Positions 1 to 11,427 of a stretch of 64,000 nucleotides of DNA are shown in pieces. The notes under the pieces are model-generated. The model saw only the letters and a list, made by a program, of their open reading frames with translations, was not told the DNA's origin and did not search any database. The DNA is taken from positions 8,866,001-8,930,000 of the forward strand of contig JAIQDT010000001.1 in the NCBI GenBank assembly GCA_021521415.1, in the 5' to 3' direction. The position numbers and the translations under genes are program-made. The stretch is from Bidens hawaiensis. Lineage: Eukaryota > Streptophyta > Magnoliopsida > Asterales > Asteraceae. Numbering within the stretch: the first letter of the stretch is position 1; every line of letters starts with the position of its first letter.

Positions 1-1186
1 TATATATATTAGTTATTAAAAATTGTTAAAACGTTATTTAACATATTAAACACGTAGTGTAAGTTAAGTATTTTTATTGAGGATTATATTTTATATAAAT
101 ATTATTATTTATCATGTATTATCTATTATTTATAATATTTATTTAGAAGAAATCTTATTAAATAATAAAAAAATATATAAATACATTAAACGTATTTTTA
201 GATTTAAATAAACAAATCTCTTTATATAAACAAAAAAAGTTTTATAAATAATCATTTAAGTAGTTTTTATATGTATTTTATATAATTAAATCATGTTATT
301 TATGATAAAATTTTGATAATAAAATTTATAATAAATATTTAACTTTCGTAAGAATATACTCGATCATCAAATCTCGAACGTCTATCTATAATTAGATTCC
401 TTGTTGAGATCATAGTTATGTATTTCATAATAATTTGTTACTTAGGATTTCTCGTCGGTAATTTCCGAAGAGTGTGGTTACCGCTTCTCTATCTAATCAT
501 TTTCCGTTTTGCTTAATTACTATGGTGGGTAATCACTTCCCTTTTTTACTTATTTTAAATCTTTTGGGGACATATGCGTATTTTATCTATTTACTTTTTA
601 TTTAATACTCAACTTGCAGTTGTTTGTATTTTGTGTTTAACAATTTATACCTAATGTTTTATATGATTTACTTGAATACATGTCGGAGAGGTCCAACATA
701 TTCTCAGTCTAGTATGATCATACGTCCATCGCGTTAGCCATCGTCCAGTTTCATCTTACATCAAGCTTACCGAAAACATTATTTACTTGCTCAGTGGTTA
801 CATTTCTTATCTCACTTGACATAGTTTGCATCGTTCTTTAGTTATTATATATTATTATTGTTGTGTCTTAAACTGGTGTTTTACTCACTCAACATGTGTT
901 GTTGACATTTTTTTCTATTTTATACGCATATGCAGGTTATTGTTTGAACTAGTTGTAAGATTTGGTGAAGACTTAGTGAAGAATTTAAGTTAGAAAAATT
1001 TTAATCAATATCATTTGTGATATAAGTTGTATTATTGTATGATTATGGATTTTGTACTTGTACCTGAATTATATGAATCATTTAATCAAATTCAATAGAT
1101 ATTGTCACTTTTAAATATAGCATAATAGTAACTTGAGAGTTGTGAGCAATTAGCTCACCATTTCCGCCTTAGGTTGGGGTGTGACA
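1..1186 (+). repeat. E1 5' LTR, 3' half only
   Basis: Aligns with 7632-8827 at the other end of the element with small indels. Shared landmarks include the ACTCGATCATCAAATCTCG, TCCAACATATTCTCAGTC and ATATGCAGGTTATTGTTTG blocks. It ends in TGTGACA. Roughly the first 1.2 kb of the LTR lies left of the window. No coding potential. Confidence 0.85.
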
Positions 1187-1210
1187 GATTGGTGTTAGAG
1201 CCGAAGGTTA
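1187..1210 (+). other. E1 primer binding site, degenerate
   Basis: Immediately after the LTR end comes GATTGGTGTTAGAGCCGAAG, close to the usual initiator tRNA-Met site TGGTATCAGAGCC with a few changes. Position and partial match make it the likely minus-strand priming site. Confidence 0.6.
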
Positions 1211-1571
1211 AGATTGGTCGTTAGTGGTGCGTTAGTAACATGCTTAGAAGCCCCATACTTTTTTATTTAGTTTGCCTTATGTGTTCAAATTAATTGTTTA
1301 CAGCTTTCTTAGATAATTATTAATTATTATTTATTATTGTATTGTTATGCACGCACACACAACTCCGAGGCTATGCCTCAACTTTCAAAGAAATTTTTTC
1401 CTAAATATTTTAAATCAATGTAGATTGTCTTTTCTTTTTGGGAAATTCCTTAATAATTCCCTACTTTTGTTTTTGCTCATTCATCATAAGGATAGGTAGT
1501 ATGACAAGTTCCTCTCGGCCTAAGAGGAACACAGCTGTCATAAGACCGACACCTTAGGTTGATTTTAAACT
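1211..1571. other. E1 leader without recognisable genes
   Basis: AT-rich sequence between the primer site and the nested solo LTR. I see no ORF, domain or repeat of note. Confidence 0.5.
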
Positions 1572-2139
1572 TGTAACATCTCGTTTTCTCGTTTCGGTTA
1601 ATAAAATAAAATATGAGCTATTAAGAGTCGGGCTTGTGTTTGGTTAAGAAATATGGGTAATGGATTTGGCTTAATAAGGAAGGAAGAAAGACCATGGGCT
1701 TAAGCCCATGACCCATGATATATAAACCTTAATTAATCCATAATCCATTCATTTCACTCATTCCATACACTATAAAAAACACACACTTAAGCTCTCTCTC
1801 TTTCTCTAACCGAATCCAAGAAGAAGAGCCGATCCCGGCCCGAGGTAATGATAGTATGATATTGTATGGATCCAAACCCGCTAGATCTAGTCGCGAAACG
1901 ACGAGCCGACACCCTAAACCGTTAAAGTCACAAGATTCAGATGGAATCAGGTATAAACTGATCAAGAGATGAGCTAGGGTTAGATCTAGATTGAACGGGA
2001 TGAAAATGGTGAAAAACAATGGAAAACGACTGAGATCTCGCTTTTCCGACGAGATCCCGGTTTTCCGGTGATGACGGCGCCGGAAAAACGTGTACGAGGT
2101 TAAAGGGAATGTCAAAGAATATTATGACATTCTCTTACC

Positions 2140-2420
2140 TAACCCTAATTCATTAACGGAGAAATAACGAATTAGCAGTAATTCGTTATGTCATTCGTTA
2201 AGGAAGAATAATGAATTACCAGCAATTCATTATGCTCCTTCGTTAAGAAGAAGTAACGAATTATCAGTGGTTCGTTATGATCATTCGTTAAGGCCAGTTC
2301 GTTATAAAGGCCAGTTCGTTTTAAAGGCCAGTTCGTTATAAAGACCAATTCGTTACGAGGGTCAATTCGTTATAAGTTAAGAAGTAACAAATGAACCTCA
2401 TTCGTTAAGGGGCAGGATAA
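2140..2420. repeat. Cluster of ATTCGTTATG / CATAACGAAT-type motifs
   Basis: About fifteen copies of short motifs built on TTCGTTA and its complement TAACGAA occur in 280 bp, in both orientations and at irregular spacing, including a run of GGCCAGTTCGTTATAAA-type units at 2293-2375. The nested Copia LTR at 3890-4110 carries the same core motif. Confidence 0.7.
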
Positions 2421-3057
2421 CAAATTCGACTTCGAAGGAAAGAAAGAAAGGTCCCTGGACTTAGAATAAAATAATTTAATTAGAAAGAAGCCCTCAAACT
2501 TTATGAACTAGCAAATAAAATAATAATTAGAATTCTAATGGACATTGTGTTAAGACAGTTAATGAAAATAAAAATTTTTCCAAGCTAACCTGGCAGCTTG
2601 ACCCCAGCTAGAGGCTCTGCCCCTTGGATCCTGCTAGGGGTTGCGGCCCCTAGAATTCCGATGCCAGGGGTGCTTCCCCCGGACCCCTGTTCGTTGAGGG
2701 TTATAATTAAACTAGAAGCGTGACATGAGTAGTGATAGTTAATTGATACGTGTAATTGTTATATATTTAGTCGCGCACAACTAAAGAAAGGAATAACCAT
2801 TAACGATGAACGTAACCAAGTTCAGGTGAGTATCTAGCCCCATTTCCTTGTTATGTTTTTGGGGTTGTGTGCATACTCAATGTGAATGTTAATACACTTA
2901 CCTTAAATGGTAAGTGTATGCTATAATGTTTGATGTGATAGAATGTATGAATGTTATGAATATATGCTTGTCGGTACGTGAACGATCTTCGGATATTGCA
3001 CGTATTGCCAGGGAAGGTGTGTCTTATATAAGATGCATGAATGATGTATGAATGAGT

Positions 3058-3060
<3 letters not shown>

Positions 3061-3122
<62 letters not shown>
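3061..3122. repeat. (TA)n microsatellite
   Basis: About 60 bases of uninterrupted AT/TA alternation inside the solo Gypsy LTR. Similar but shorter TA runs lie at about 6570-6612 and 7618-7637 in the E1 3' LTR. Confidence 0.95.
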
Positions 3123-3123
<1 letters not shown>

Positions 3124-3177
3124 GAATGTATGTATAAAGAAGTGTAGGAATGGTTGATTAGATAGATAAGGAAAGGG

Positions 3178-3329
3178 ACCAGACCCTAATAATATCTGAG
3201 ATAGAGATGGAAAGGACCAGACCCTACTAATTACTGAGATAGAGAAAGAATGGACCAGACCCTAATAATATCTGAGATAGAGAAGGAATGGACCAGACTC
3301 TAAAAATACCTGAGATGGTAAAGATAGTT
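3178..3329. repeat. 38-bp tandem repeat, four copies, in the solo Gypsy LTR
   Basis: ACCAGACCCTAATAATATCT-type units begin at 3178, 3216, 3254 and 3292, an exact 38-bp period with a few substitutions. The reverse complement of the unit recurs with drift at about 26690-26810, showing that the repeat belongs to the LTR family and not to this site. Confidence 0.9.
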
Positions 3330-3671
3330 ATGTATGTATTATGAATGTATAAAAGTATGAAAGACAGAAATAAAATATGTGTGTACGAATGAAAGAAAGA
3401 TAGAAGGCTAAGCATGTAATACGTATCTATGGATATACATTAATAAATATGTGAATGTATTGCATGTTGCCTGATTAACTAGAACTCACTCAACGTAGCT
3501 GACTTTTAATATGCCCGCATATGAGTAGGATGAGACAGCTGGCTTGAAGGGGGACACATGGCAGATGAATAAAGAAGCTGGCATCTGAAGATTTAGTTAA
3601 TAATGTTTGAACCAAAAGACACGTTTTAAGTTATGTTTTAAAGACAAGTTATGAATGTTTTGTAATGAATG

Positions 3672-4186
3672 TGAGAGAACCTTCCAAGATCTAGCCGCTA
3701 ACCCGATGCTACAGTTACACGAAACACAAGATCGATCAATATGTTAAATACATAGTTTATTGATAATTAGGATGAATACATTATGGTGGAAATAACTTAG
3801 ATCTAGAGAGGATCCGGCATGGAGAGAGTATAATAACTTATGGCTCGGATCTCTACTAAATTATGAACATAAGCTACCTATTTATAGGCCAAAGCTCCAT
3901 TCATTAAGTTAAGCCTAATTTGTTATATCTTCATAACGAATTAGAAACCATTCGTTATGATTCCATAACGAATGGTAATAACTTAACGAACCAGCCTCCA
4001 TTCGTTATATTTCATAAAAAATGGGCTTATAAACTTAAAGAACTAGCCTAGTCAACTAACGAATGGACCCATTCGCTGTACAATCCATAACGAATGGCCA
4101 GTTTACAATAAATATACATTAAATACACAGACTAGACTATCTATAACTTATTCGATTGCTACGAACACCAAAACCGTGCACTAGCA
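3672..4186 (-). repeat. Solo Copia-type LTR with perfect GAATG target duplication
   Basis: GAATG at 3667-3671 and again at 4187-4191 flank a 515-bp unit beginning TGAGAGAACC and ending ACTAGCA on the + strand. Read on the minus strand it starts TGCTAG, ends CTCA, and has a TATAAATAGG box at about 3877-3887, giving the likely orientation. It has no internal domain, so it is a solo LTR. Its 3890-4110 part is filled with CATTCGTTAT / ATAACGAATGG motifs. Confidence 0.75.
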
Positions 4187-4300
4187 GAATGCTTGAAGTT
4201 TTATTTATTCCATGAAAGTTTTAATTAACCCTGATATTTAGAACTGTGTTTATGAGTAAATCCAACGTCCAATGTAGGGCACCGGTGTCGGGGCCTTACA

Positions 4301-5000
4301 AAACCGAATTCATGGTGGTTCGTGGCTAAATTCGGATTATAGTGTTTTGTTATTTAGTTGGTTAGTTGGGTGAAAAATCCATGATATTCATGGGCACTCC
4401 TACTATCCGTTCCTCATCATGTTTTGAATGTTATATTTTTGGACTTCATCATACGTGGTGGTTCACGGGATGCTCCAACTACTAATATTTACCTCTCTTT
4501 TATTCGTTATTTAGTTTGGTCGGTTAAAACGCCATGTAACGCTCATGGGCCGACAAACTCTATTGTAATGTTAATTCGTTAATTAGTTGGGAAAATTAAA
4601 ACGCAATGTAATGCTTATGGGCTGTCTAACTCAGTTACTTTTATTCATTAGTTTTGTTGGGCCATTCAAACTGCCATGGAAAGCTCATGGGAGTCCAACA
4701 CACAATTTATGTTTGGTTGGTTTATTTTAAAGTTAACTTAATCAAATAAAAATTAAATTTTTAAACTGACCACAGCTCCTTGTGTAGTCATCACACATTA
4801 ATATATTGACTACATCATCTAATAATTATTTATGCTATATACCCCTCATCTTATAATCCTTTATCCTTTAATATTCATGATATGACACAAATCCCTCACT
4901 TCTCAACGAAAAGTTATTATAAGTTATCTAAATAATTAAACATTATATTATTTAAATGTTTTTTTCAACTTATCATTCATCTTATAAATCTTTATTTTTG
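4301..5000. repeat. Degenerate tandem repeat in the E1 interior (about 4340-4720) plus AT-rich spacer
   Basis: At least four diverged units of roughly 70-110 bases share a TTAGTTGG...AAAACGCCATGTAACGCTCATGGG-like core (seen near 4340-4410, 4500-4560, 4575-4630 and 4640-4700). No frame runs through them. From 4720 to 5000 I see only AT-rich sequence. Confidence 0.55.
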
Positions 5001-5009
5001 CCCTCGTAG

Positions 5010-5560
5010 AATGTCTCATGTAAGAAACCACCGTCGTCCTCGACATCAATCGTCCGGTTCTCATGACCACTGTGTGGCCGCCTGTATCGCCAAGGAGATA
5101 GCTGCTGCAATCTCTAAAATGTGAATTAAATTTCAAAAACATTAATACAATTAATTCAATCATGTTCATTAACTTCTTTGCCAATAATTTAAATTCATTT
5201 ACACATACTCATCCTCATAACAACAACAAGCGTTCGTCTAATCATAAAAACTATAATGTTAATTAAATAAGTCATCAACCTCTACAAATTCAAAGTGTCT
5301 CGAGCAAGAAACTCTACATCGGTATTCACTTGTTATGCCCCACTAGTAACTTTCATCATTAAATTCAATCCTCATGTCGTTTTTGCACCCAATGTAATCG
5401 CTTCGATCATCTTTGAAAATACTTTCCCTACATCGCCTAGTGTACAAGACATCCCGCAACGGTCTATGCCGCCTACTTAGCCATACACGCCTACTACACG
5501 TGCTTGCTATAACTATGGAAACCCTAATCATCTACGCCATGTGAGTCCTCGACTTATTCA
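5010..5560 (+). pseudogene. E1 gag relic
   Basis: Short fragments look like a decayed Gypsy Gag. Near 5010-5120 a frame reads MSHVRNHRRPRHQSS followed by KEIAAAIS, resembling the N-terminal helix region of chromovirus Gag. Near 5490-5540 a frame reads ACYNYGNPNHLRHV, a CCHC zinc knuckle in which the second and last cysteines are lost (Tyr and Val). Stops and frame changes separate the pieces. The expected protease, RT, RNase H and integrase are not visible downstream. Function is lost; the identity is inferred from two motifs only. Confidence 0.5.
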
Positions 5561-6430
5561 TATTCTTCGAGCTCAAGTTTATCAAACCAACTCAAATCAA
5601 ACACCGCTTTTGCAATACATACAAGTTCAAACTAATCAAACAATCTCAAAAATCAATCCCAGTTATTCAAGTTTTTATAAATTCAATTAATCAAGATGTT
5701 TTAAATCAAGAGAAATCCAAATCAATCTTAATTAAATTTTCTCCAAGAAGACTTCTAATGTTTTCGTCATATTTTTATCTAAACATATTTTTGTCTAATC
5801 AGTCATACACTATAGCAACTTTTTTTGTTTAATTTTGGTTTTGAAACAATACAATTCGAATAACTCATCAATTTTAAGCGTTTTATCTCAGACAATAAAA
5901 AATAATCATACCTTCCATAGACAATCGTTTAGGACACCGTAATTCTAGTTTAAGTTGTTAATCGTCGTTCAATCCTAACTCATCTCAGTATCCACTATAA
6001 GGAATCCATTCCTTTCCACCTCTTAAGACTTATATCATAATAAAAAAAAATTAATTAATTCATTTTTAGCAATATTTTTACACAATGGCTATAAAGATTA
6101 TTGTTTTCCAAATGTTTTGTAACCCAACGATGCAAGTAATTATGGTCCGGAACATAATTATCCAAACCCTCGCATGGAAATCATAAAGCGTACAATTGTG
6201 TATCATAATATAGAATCGAAAGTAGTTGGGGGTAACGGTACAAATGTAAAGATGATAAGGACATGGTGGATACGCCACTGGTACATCCTATATATAAGTT
6301 CCCATACCGGATTTCCATTTGGAGTGTTGCTTCGACTACTCCAAGTTCCATTATTATGATTAAAATTTAAATGTAATTCCTTATAGATTAATTATTTTAG
6401 TTTTCTCTAATTTCAGGATGAAATTCGCTT
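5561..6430. other. E1 interior, no recognisable gene
   Basis: AT-rich sequence with scattered short frames. The last 60 bases carry the family-typical TTTCAGGATGAAATTCGC stretch that in intact relatives ends the pol frame. Confidence 0.5.
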
Positions 6431-6443
6431 AAGTAGGGGAGAC
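6431..6443 (+). other. E1 polypurine tract
   Basis: AAGTAGGGGAGAC directly abuts the 3' LTR start TGTAACAACTC. This is the plus-strand priming site. Confidence 0.85.
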
Positions 6444-6570
6444 TGTAACAACTCGGGTTTTCTAAATTAATATTTATTAATTATTACCCGACCTGTTTTC
6501 TTTATGGGAAATTGAATCAATGAAATATTAAACTATTCATATTATATATATATACATACATATATATATA

Positions 6571-6615
<45 letters not shown>

Positions 6616-8827
6616 CTTCATTCTTTTTCTTTTCGTGATTTAACTATGGATTTTACACAAAACAACCCTAAACCTTAGTTTTAACCTGTAATGTATCCAC
6701 ACATAAACTTTAAGGATTAATTTGCAAACAAATTAAAAGATTGTAATATAATTCTTTTAACCCATAACCCATATTCAAACCTTAACTCATATTTGTGATC
6801 CGAACCCGTACACGTGACCCGTTTACGTATCTTGCACCTTAAGCTTCGATTTAAGCTTGGAATTAAATCATGCATATGATTCTTGTTAATATAAATAGCC
6901 TAACTGAATAGTTTAGTTAGGAAACATATATCAATTTGGTACGTATTGCTATTATGAACTAACCATCCTCACTTGTTAATCAATTCATAACCTAACCAGC
7001 ACCATAACTCAATTAATCGAGTCTGCGTAATCCCCTTTACCTCGTCAGCAAAACCCATTAGCGAATTGGAGTTGTAGGACCTGCTACATCGTGTTTTGGA
7101 TCTGGTATGGCCGACAGTTAAGCAAGCTAATAAACCCTCAAATTAATGTCGCTAAAGGTAATACTTATATACACTGAACTCGTCTTTCCATCCTAATCGC
7201 CCTAATGTTAATTGAATCAAAAGTTATCGGATTGATCGATTTATCTTGTTAGGGTTCCTAGTTCATATGGGTTTCACTCCTATCAATATAATAGTTTGTG
7301 TTCTGATGTTATAACCAATTAATCATATAGTGCAGGTTGTTGGTTATGGTTTCCTTACGGCTAGAGCAGCTGGGGTTCATAGGTTCGAACCCCCAGTCCC
7401 GTTTTTATCTCCAATATTTTTATAATTGTTTTTATATTATATTATTGTATTAAATCATCTAATCAATAATAAAAATATTATAAAAACTTGTAATTACTTA
7501 TTATATTGTTAAAACCGACATAATAACCGTTCACTTTTCTAGAAGCTTGGTTAAAACTATATATATGTATATATTTATACATATATATACATAATTATAT
7601 ACGAACATACATACATACATATATATATATATATATTAGTTATTAGAAATTGTTAAAGGGGTTTTAATATAAAAATATGGTCACGTTATTTAACATATTA
7701 AAAATGTAGTATAAGTTTAGTATTTTTATTAAGGGTCATATTTATTATTTATTATGTATTATCTATTATTAAAAATATTTAATTAAAAGAAATATTATTT
7801 AATAATAAAAATATATATAGATACATTAAACGTATTTTTAGATTGACATAAACAAATCTCTTTTATAAACTAAAAGTTTTATATATAATTATTTAAGTAT
7901 TTTTTTTATGTATTTTATACAATTTAATCATCTTATTTACGATAAAATTTTGATAATAAAATTTATAATAAATATTTAACTTTCGTAAGAAGATACTCGA
8001 TCATCAAATCTCGAACGACTATCTTGTTTTAGATTCCTTGTTGAGATCATAGTATTTATTCCATAATTATTTGTTACTTAGGATTTCTCGTTGGTAATTT
8101 CCGAAGAGTGTGGTTACCTCTTCTCTCTCTAATAATTTTCCGATGTGCTTAATTACTAAGGTGAGTAATCACTCCCCTTTTTACTTATTTTAAATCTTTC
8201 GGGGACATATGCGTACTGTATCTATTTACCTATTATTTGATACTCAACTTGCAGCTGTTTGTCTTGTGTGTTTAACAATTTATACCTAACGTTTTATATG
8301 CTTATATGTTTTACTTGAATAATGTAGGAGAGGTCCAACATATTCTCAGTCTAGTATGATCATACGTCTGTCGTGTTAGCCATCGTTCAGTTTCATCTGA
8401 CATCGAGCTCACCGAAAAAATTATTTACTTGCTCATTGGTTAAATTGCTTATCTCACTTGACACAGTTTGCATCTTTCTTTAGTTATTATATATTATTAC
8501 TGTTGTATCTTAAACTGGTGTTTTGCTCACTCAACATGTGTTGTTGACAAAATTTTCTATTTTAAACGCATATGCAGGTTATTGTTTGAACTAGTTGCAA
8601 GATTTGCTGAAGACTTAGTGAAGAATTTAAGTTAGAAAAATTTTAATCAAGATCATTAGTGATATAAGTTGTATGATTATGGATTTTGTACCTGTACTTG
8701 AATTATTTGAATCATTTAATCAAATTAAATAGATATTATCACTTTTAAATATAGTATAATAGTACCTTGAGAGCTGTGAGCAATCAGCCCAAGCCCCGGC
8801 ATTTCCGCCTTAGTTTGGGGTGTGACA
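6444..8827 (+). repeat. E1 3' LTR (2384 bp)
   Basis: Runs from TGTAACAACTCGGG to GGGTGTGACA. Its 3' half matches 1-1186. A TATA-like AATATAAATAGCC at 6887-6899 is the probable LTR promoter. It includes TA microsatellites and a tRNA-like B-box segment at 7365-7405. The five bases to the right are GCACT; the matching left copy is outside the window. Confidence 0.85.
7365..7405 (+). repeat. tRNA-like (Pol III B-box) segment inside the E1 3' LTR
   Basis: GGTTCGAACCCCCAGTCCCG follows a GGCTAGAGCAGCTGGGG stretch. The GGTTCGAACCC core is a perfect Pol III B box and pairs like a T arm. No full cloverleaf can be drawn, so this may be a tRNA or SINE fragment captured by the LTR family. It lies in the LTR part absent from the window's 5' copy, so it cannot be compared. 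Confidence 0.4.
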
Positions 8828-9670
8828 GCACTTGAGGTTCTGGATCTCTTCCGGACCTCGACATTGAGCACGTTGCTCTTGATGTGCCTGACATTTGTGG
8901 ATCCGGTTAGCGTCCTGCTTAAAACATTGATACTTGCAAGCGACTCGAGAAATACATAATCGCCCTACTTAAGACCGCAGAGAAAAGAGAAAGAATAAGA
9001 AAAAAGACCCCGATTATGAAAAACTCCAATCAGAATGTTGTGTCTTCCGATCAACTAGATAAGTTCGCTGTGGAACTTCAAAATGGATTTTCTGATAAAT
9101 ATGGTGATCATTATGATAAAATGGATATGATATTGAGAAAGAAATGTGGTGGGTTAAGTGTAAGTCTGGGAACCTGGAATATTATAAGAAGATGAAATAT
9201 TTTGGTTCGTGGACGAAAGTTAATCTAAGTGATTTGATACAAGCTCTTTTACACAATCCAAATCATGACATGAAGGCCATCAAGTTCTAGAACTTTTTGA
9301 GCAAACAAGTGGAGAGAGGATTTCCTGACATGCCCACTACAGATTCAATTGTTAAGAGAGCAAAGGGGGTTCGCGATCCTTACAGAAAGAAGCCAATGCT
9401 GAACGTTATGTGGCCTCCAACTGCAAAGTAAAGTCAATTCTGATTACCAAGAGATTTCTTGAAGGTGATCTTGATGAAATGAAGTTTTGGGCCTATGATG
9501 GTGAAACTGCTACATTGATTATAAGGCTAAGTAAGGGTTAGTATCGTATTGTTGATCCACGAGATCTTCTGAAGTTTGGAGAGAAAGATATCAAGACTCT
9601 TATACCGTGAGGCTAATGCTGAAGTTATGGAGCATGAATGAAGATAAAGCTATAAACCAAGGGGGGAGAT
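8828..9670 (+). pseudogene. Relic R: C-terminal part of a Sirevirus extra ORF plus polypurine tract
   Basis: A broken frame from about 8990 to 9612 reads KMKYFGSWTKVNLSDLIQAL and later FWAYDGETATLIIRLSKG, stop, YRIVDPRDLLKFGEKDIK. The last part resembles the C-terminal WWFVDCETAEAVMEY...VYDPMHLVNLSQADL region of the E5 extra ORF, so R is a third, more distant Sirevirus. At least three in-frame stops are present. A purine tract, AACCAAGGGGGGAGAT at 9655-9670, directly precedes a new TGTTGGGC LTR start. The left part of the element is missing, cut at the E1 boundary. Confidence 0.5.
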
Positions 9671-9899
9671 TGTTGGGCTAGGATTATTAGATGGTTTATA
9701 CTTAATCTCATTGGGCTTGGTATGTATGTAACACAAAAATACTATGTTTTCGGTGGGCTTGTGTTTTGGGTTTGGGTCGAGGGTATGCTAGGCTATATAT
9801 ATGTATCGTATTAGGTCGTTAATAGTTTGATCATTAACGAAGTTGGTTGTGGCTAGTAGGTTACATGCTTTGCATTCCAATCGTATTGTAATTCGATAT
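9671..9899 (+). repeat. Relic R 3' LTR, left part
   Basis: Starts TGTTGGGCTAGG after the R purine tract and is interrupted at GATAT (9895-9899), the target duplication of E2. It resumes at 26537. Confidence 0.65.
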
Positions 9900-11124
9900 T
9901 GTTGAGTCAAGAAATTAACCTAAGGGGAGATTGTTGATTCAAAGATTTGACCTGAATGAAGTACATGGAAGATTGGAATCTTCTCAACCTCCTCATAATT
10001 TGCTAAGTAATGAATCCGGGCACACCTTGGAACTCCGAGCAAGCTTTTACTTAGCCGGGTACGATATCTTGCCTCTCGGGAAAGGTTTACTTCGAGTCGT
10101 CTTCTTTAGTGGAAATCCGAGCAAGGTTTGCAAATTGGTGTATTCCCGAGCAAGGTTCACTAATTTGGTATTTCCGAGCAAGGTTCACTTTGTCAAGCAG
10201 GTTTGTTCTTCAAGGCCAAGTATTTTACTCTTCCGAGTAAGGTTTGGTTAACCAAGTCCAAGAAACCAAGTGATTGGAAGATCGGGCAAGGTATTCATTA
10301 ATAATAAGTATGGTCCAAGTATGCTTGATGAGTTAAAGGAATATATCTAAGTTATCTCGAGCAAGGTTCAGCTCAAGCAAGGTACAGTACCCCCGAGTAA
10401 ACTTTGCTAATAAGTTATTTTGTGACAAAGAGATGAACAAGACCATGGAAGAACAAGGTTGCTCGTAAGGATTTGTCGGGCAAAGTTTGACAAAGCCAAG
10501 AAGTCTGAAGTCTACCCGGTGAGTATGGTAAAATACTCTTCAAGTAAAGTCTACCCGGAAACTGATTCCGAGTACACTCATATGTTTACCAAGTCCAAAG
10601 GATGGCAGAGTACACTGTGTACTCGGAGTCTGAAGATTTATGAAAAGCCTACCCGGAAGACTTGTTTACACTCAGTTTATTTTCTGATTATGTTATTTTG
10701 AATATGTATGTACGTCTAGGGTTTCTAGAAGGAATGACAGCTGTCTTAGGTTGGCAGGCCTATAAATAGAATGATTAGGGCATGCCGCCATACACGGAAA
10801 AAGAAAACGGCAGAAAACACGCACATTCGGATAAGTCTGACGCATTTATTGTGACGACTGTCCTAGGGTTCCCTAGAAACCCTAAGCGGATTATCCTTTT
10901 TGTATGATTTATATTATATGAAATGGAAATCTTTTGAGTGAATCCTGATTGTGCTTTCTACCTTTGATTATTCATTGCAACCGTATGTTTACTATTGATT
11001 CCACCTTTAGTAAATGGTTATCTTTCCCATTATAGTAACCCATCATTAACTCTCTTATCAAACGCATTATTGTGTGAGTTATGACTTGATTCGTGTGAGA
11101 TCCAGCTGAATCGGGGGCCTGAGA
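9900..11124 (+). repeat. E2 5' LTR with TATA box and CGAGCAAGGTTTG-type motif array
   Basis: Begins TGTTGAGTCAAG and ends GGGGGCCTGAGA (last CA mutated to GA; the 3' copy has CTGACA). The first 32 bases include an internal copy of a purine tract and are followed by a second TGTTGATTCAAAG. About fifteen imperfect copies of CGRGYAMRSTTTG lie at 10020-10640. TATAAATA at 10761-10768 is the likely promoter. GAGTACACTGTGTACTC near 10608-10626 is a near-perfect palindrome. Confidence 0.93.
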
Positions 11125-11126
11125 AG

Positions 11127-11138
11127 TGGTATCAGAGC
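11127..11138 (+). other. E2 primer binding site (initiator tRNA-Met)
   Basis: TGGTATCAGAGC lies two bases after the 5' LTR end, an exact match to the standard plant Copia iMet site. Confidence 0.95.
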
Positions 11139-11427
11139 TGGCTGATACTATATTGGAAAGATTGTTGCTGATTTGAAGATTTGAGGAAGAATGACGTAAG
11201 CAGACCACTGTTCCATTGATCTATGACGTCAGCAACTCTGTTTCTTCATTTTTCTTCCAGATCTACAATATTTCGGTGTTTTCTTTTCCTATTTCAATTA
11301 AAGTTTTAATCTTTAATTTTAAATCTTGATCTAATCATATCAGACACCTCAGATCTGAACAATCGGGTTTCAGATCTGATTACTTTGAACTCTGTTTTTA
11401 CAACGAAATTGCTTTTGATTTTTCAAA

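Larger units (their letters stand above)
1572..4300 (+). repeat. Solo Gypsy LTR nested in E1
   Basis: Starts TGTAACATCTCG and ends GGGGCCTTACA, the usual Gypsy LTR termini. Flanks are AAACT on the left and AAACC on the right, a 4 of 5 match fitting a mutated target duplication. No primer site, internal region or second LTR follows, so it is read as a solo LTR left by LTR-LTR recombination. A TATA-like ATATATAAACC lies at 1718-1728. A reverse-strand relative lies at 26690-27300, sharing the AGCCCC...GGTTGTGTGCATACTC block (2838-2880) and a 38-bp repeat. A solo Copia LTR sits inside it. Confidence 0.7.
1..8827 (+). mobile_element. E1: Tekay/Del-like Gypsy element lacking pol, 5' end outside window
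   Basis: The segment 1-1186 is repeated at about 7632-8827, both ending in GGGGTGTGACA, so these are the two LTRs. A purine tract directly before TGTAACAACTCGG at 6444 marks the 3' LTR start. The wording around the tract (a FRDEIR-like end, then AAGTAGGGGAGAC) is typical of chromovirus Gypsy elements. The 5.26 kb interior holds only gag relics and no reverse transcriptase, integrase or protease that I can see, so the copy is non-autonomous and old. It hosts a solo Gypsy LTR that in turn hosts a solo Copia LTR. Family assignment rests on end signatures, not on a pol domain. Confidence 0.75.

Noticed and set aside
1729..2115. 128-codon reverse-strand ORF in the solo Gypsy LTR
   Set aside because: No domain, low-complexity composition, lies over the LTR promoter region and has no counterpart in the related relic.
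3227..3415. 62-codon reverse-strand ORF
   Set aside because: Overlaps the 38-bp tandem repeat; its open state follows from the repeat.
8828..9670. Host gene fragment between E1 and E2
   Set aside because: The broken frame resembles the E5 aORF C-terminus and is followed by a purine tract and LTR start, so it belongs to a retrotransposon relic.
9932..11124. LTR start of E2 at 9932 (second TGTTGA)
   Set aside because: The GATAT target duplication fits 9900 and 26536, and both LTRs carry the extra 32 bases, so the outer start is the true one.
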